Of a stretch of 21,899 bases of DNA, positions 21,115 through 21,899 are shown in pieces. The stretch comes from Saccoglossus kowalevskii. Taxonomy: Eukaryota > Hemichordata > Enteropneusta > Harrimaniidae. Both the position numbers and the translations under genes were made by a program. Each line of letters begins with the position of its first letter. Within the stretch, counting starts at the first letter, position 1. The stretch covers positions 1-21,899 of the forward strand of contig NW_003115170.1 in NCBI RefSeq assembly GCF_000003605.2. The letters are read 5' to 3'. The notes under the pieces are model-generated. The model searched no databases, was not told the origin of the DNA, and worked only from the letters and a program-made list of their open reading frames with translations.

Positions 21115-21899
21115 TGACTGCCATCAATTGTGGTTCACATACCTGGCTTCCATCAACTGTGGTTCACATCCTTGACTGTCATCAAATGTGGTTCACATCC
21201 TTGACTGCCATCAACTGTGGTTCACTTTCTTGGCAGCCACCAACAACTGTAGTTCACATCCTTGACTGCCATCAACTGTGATTCACATCATTGACTGCCA
21301 TCAACTGTGGTTCACATCCTTGGCCGTTATCATCAACTGTGGTTCACATCCTTGGCTGCCATCAACTGTGGTTCACATACCTGGCTGCCATCAACTGTGG
21401 TTCACATACCTGGCTGCTGCATCAACTGTGGTTCACATACCTGGCTGCCATCAACTGTGGTTCACATACCTGGCTGCTGCATCAACTGTGGTTCACGTAC
21501 CTGGCTGCTGCATCAACTGTGGTTCACATACCTGGCTGCCATCAACTGTGGTTCACATCCTTGACTGCCACCAACTGTGGTTCACATCCTTGACTGCCAT
21601 CAACTGTGGTTCACATCTTTGACTGCCATCAACTGTGGTTCACCTTCTTGGCAGCCATCAACTGTGGTTCACATACCTGGCTGCCATTAACTGTGGTTCA
21701 CTTCTTCGGCAGCCATCAACTGTGGATCACATCCTTGACTGCCATCAACTGTGGTTCACCTCCTTGACTGCCATCAAATGTGGTTCACATCCTTGACTGC
21801 CATCAACAGTGATTCACATCCTTGGCTGTTATTAACAACAGTGATTCACATCTTTGACTGCCATCAACTGTGGTTCACATCCCTGGCTGCCATCAACTG
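21115..21899 (+). repeat. Right-edge block matching 18545-19327
   Basis: The offset is 2570 bp at the left of this block and 2572 at the right. The change is explained by a gain of 60 bp (one 29-bp and one 31-bp unit, near 21413-21480) and a loss of 58 bp (two 29-bp units after about 21660). Shared markers are GGCTTCCATC, CTGTCATCAAATG, CCACCAACAACTG, CCGTTATCATC, CTTCTTCGGCAGCC and TTATTAACAACAG (near 21828). The window ends inside the array. Confidence 0.82.

Larger units (their letters stand above)
1..21899 (+). repeat. Continuous 29-bp satellite/minisatellite array filling the window
   Basis: Every part of the window reads as head-to-tail copies of one 29-bp unit that begins TTCACATCCTTGACTGCC and ends ATCAACTGTGG; 151-179 is an exact canonical copy. 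The commonest substitutions are TTGACT to TTGGCT or TTGGCA, CATCC to CATACC, ATCAACTG to ATCAAATG, and TGTGGTTC to TGTGGATC or TGTGATTC. Length variants are 30, 31 and 32 bp. No unit is inverted and no unique sequence of even 100 bp interrupts the array. The arrangement is typical of eukaryotic satellite DNA kept similar by unequal exchange or gene conversion. The species, chromosomal position and function cannot be read from the sequence. Both window edges lie inside the array. Confidence 0.97.

Noticed and set aside
1-21899. CRISPR array, because 29 bp is a common CRISPR repeat length.
   Set aside because: Repeats are directly adjacent, with no unique spacers of 30-40 bp between them, and there is no leader or cas gene.
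1-21899. Genes on the minus strand.
   Set aside because: The reverse complement of each unit contains TGATGG, whose TGA rotates through all three frames every 87 bp, so reverse frames are closed at about 29 codons unless a unit is mutated.
1-21899. Telomeric or simple-sequence repeat.
   Set aside because: The unit is 29 bp of mixed composition. No TTAGGG, TTTAGGG or short microsatellite run is present.
1-21899. CENP-B box or other known centromere protein site.
   Set aside because: I looked for the CTTCGTTGGAAACGGGA-type motif. The only similar piece is CTTCGGCAGCC in one variant unit, which lacks the rest of the motif.

Overview
The whole 21.9 kb window is one uninterrupted tandem array of a short satellite/minisatellite monomer. 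The canonical unit is 29 bp (clean example at 151-179, next copy 180-208). It begins TTCACATCCTTGACTGCC and ends ATCAACTGTGG, and all units run head to tail in the same orientation. About 740-750 units fill the window. Neither edge leaves the array, so the full locus is larger than what is shown. I see no gene, RNA gene, transposon, CRISPR array, telomeric repeat or unique sequence. The long forward reading frames are a by-product of the repeat: they start only at GTG or TTG and end at the TGA inside the unit.

This kind of array suggests a eukaryotic nuclear genome, in heterochromatin, a centromere-proximal or subtelomeric satellite, or a very large minisatellite. The species cannot be named from the sequence. 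The canonical unit is 48% GC, has no CpG, and is pyrimidine-rich on the + strand (18 of 29 bases).

The array is organised at three levels. (1) Monomers are 29 bp, with recurrent length variants: 30 bp (extra C, GCTGCCCATC), 31 bp (extra TG, GCTGCTGCATC) and 32 bp (CATCAACAACTG, CCGTTATCATC, CCGCCATTATC). (2) Ordered strings of distinctive monomers form a higher-order cassette that recurs at irregular 0.6-2.7 kb intervals. One easily tracked string, running from a GTGATTCAC unit to a CAACAACTG unit, occurs about 15 times. (3) Kilobase blocks of cassettes are duplicated across the window with near identity: 3918-7130 with 9084-12238; 13381-14798 with 19499-20916; about 1873-3245 with 17877-19279; about 706-2000 with 7784-9084 and with about 11.45-12.7 kb; 6365-7445 with 15207-16287; and 18545-19327 with 21115-21899. 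Copies differ mainly by whole units (29, 58, 87 bp), as expected from unequal exchange.

Region by region: 1-3.6 kb is regular higher-order repeat; 3.64-5.05 kb is a block of divergent monomers; 5.05-9.08 kb is regular; 9.09-10.13 kb is a near-identical second copy of the divergent block; 10.1-14.5 kb is regular; 14.54-14.87 kb is a smaller divergent patch, repeated at 19.27-19.48 and 20.66-20.92 kb; 20.92-21.11 kb is a short, jumbled, degraded patch; the end resumes the regular pattern. No protein-coding system is present. The interest lies in the mosaic repeat structure, the motif content of each unit and the frame behaviour.
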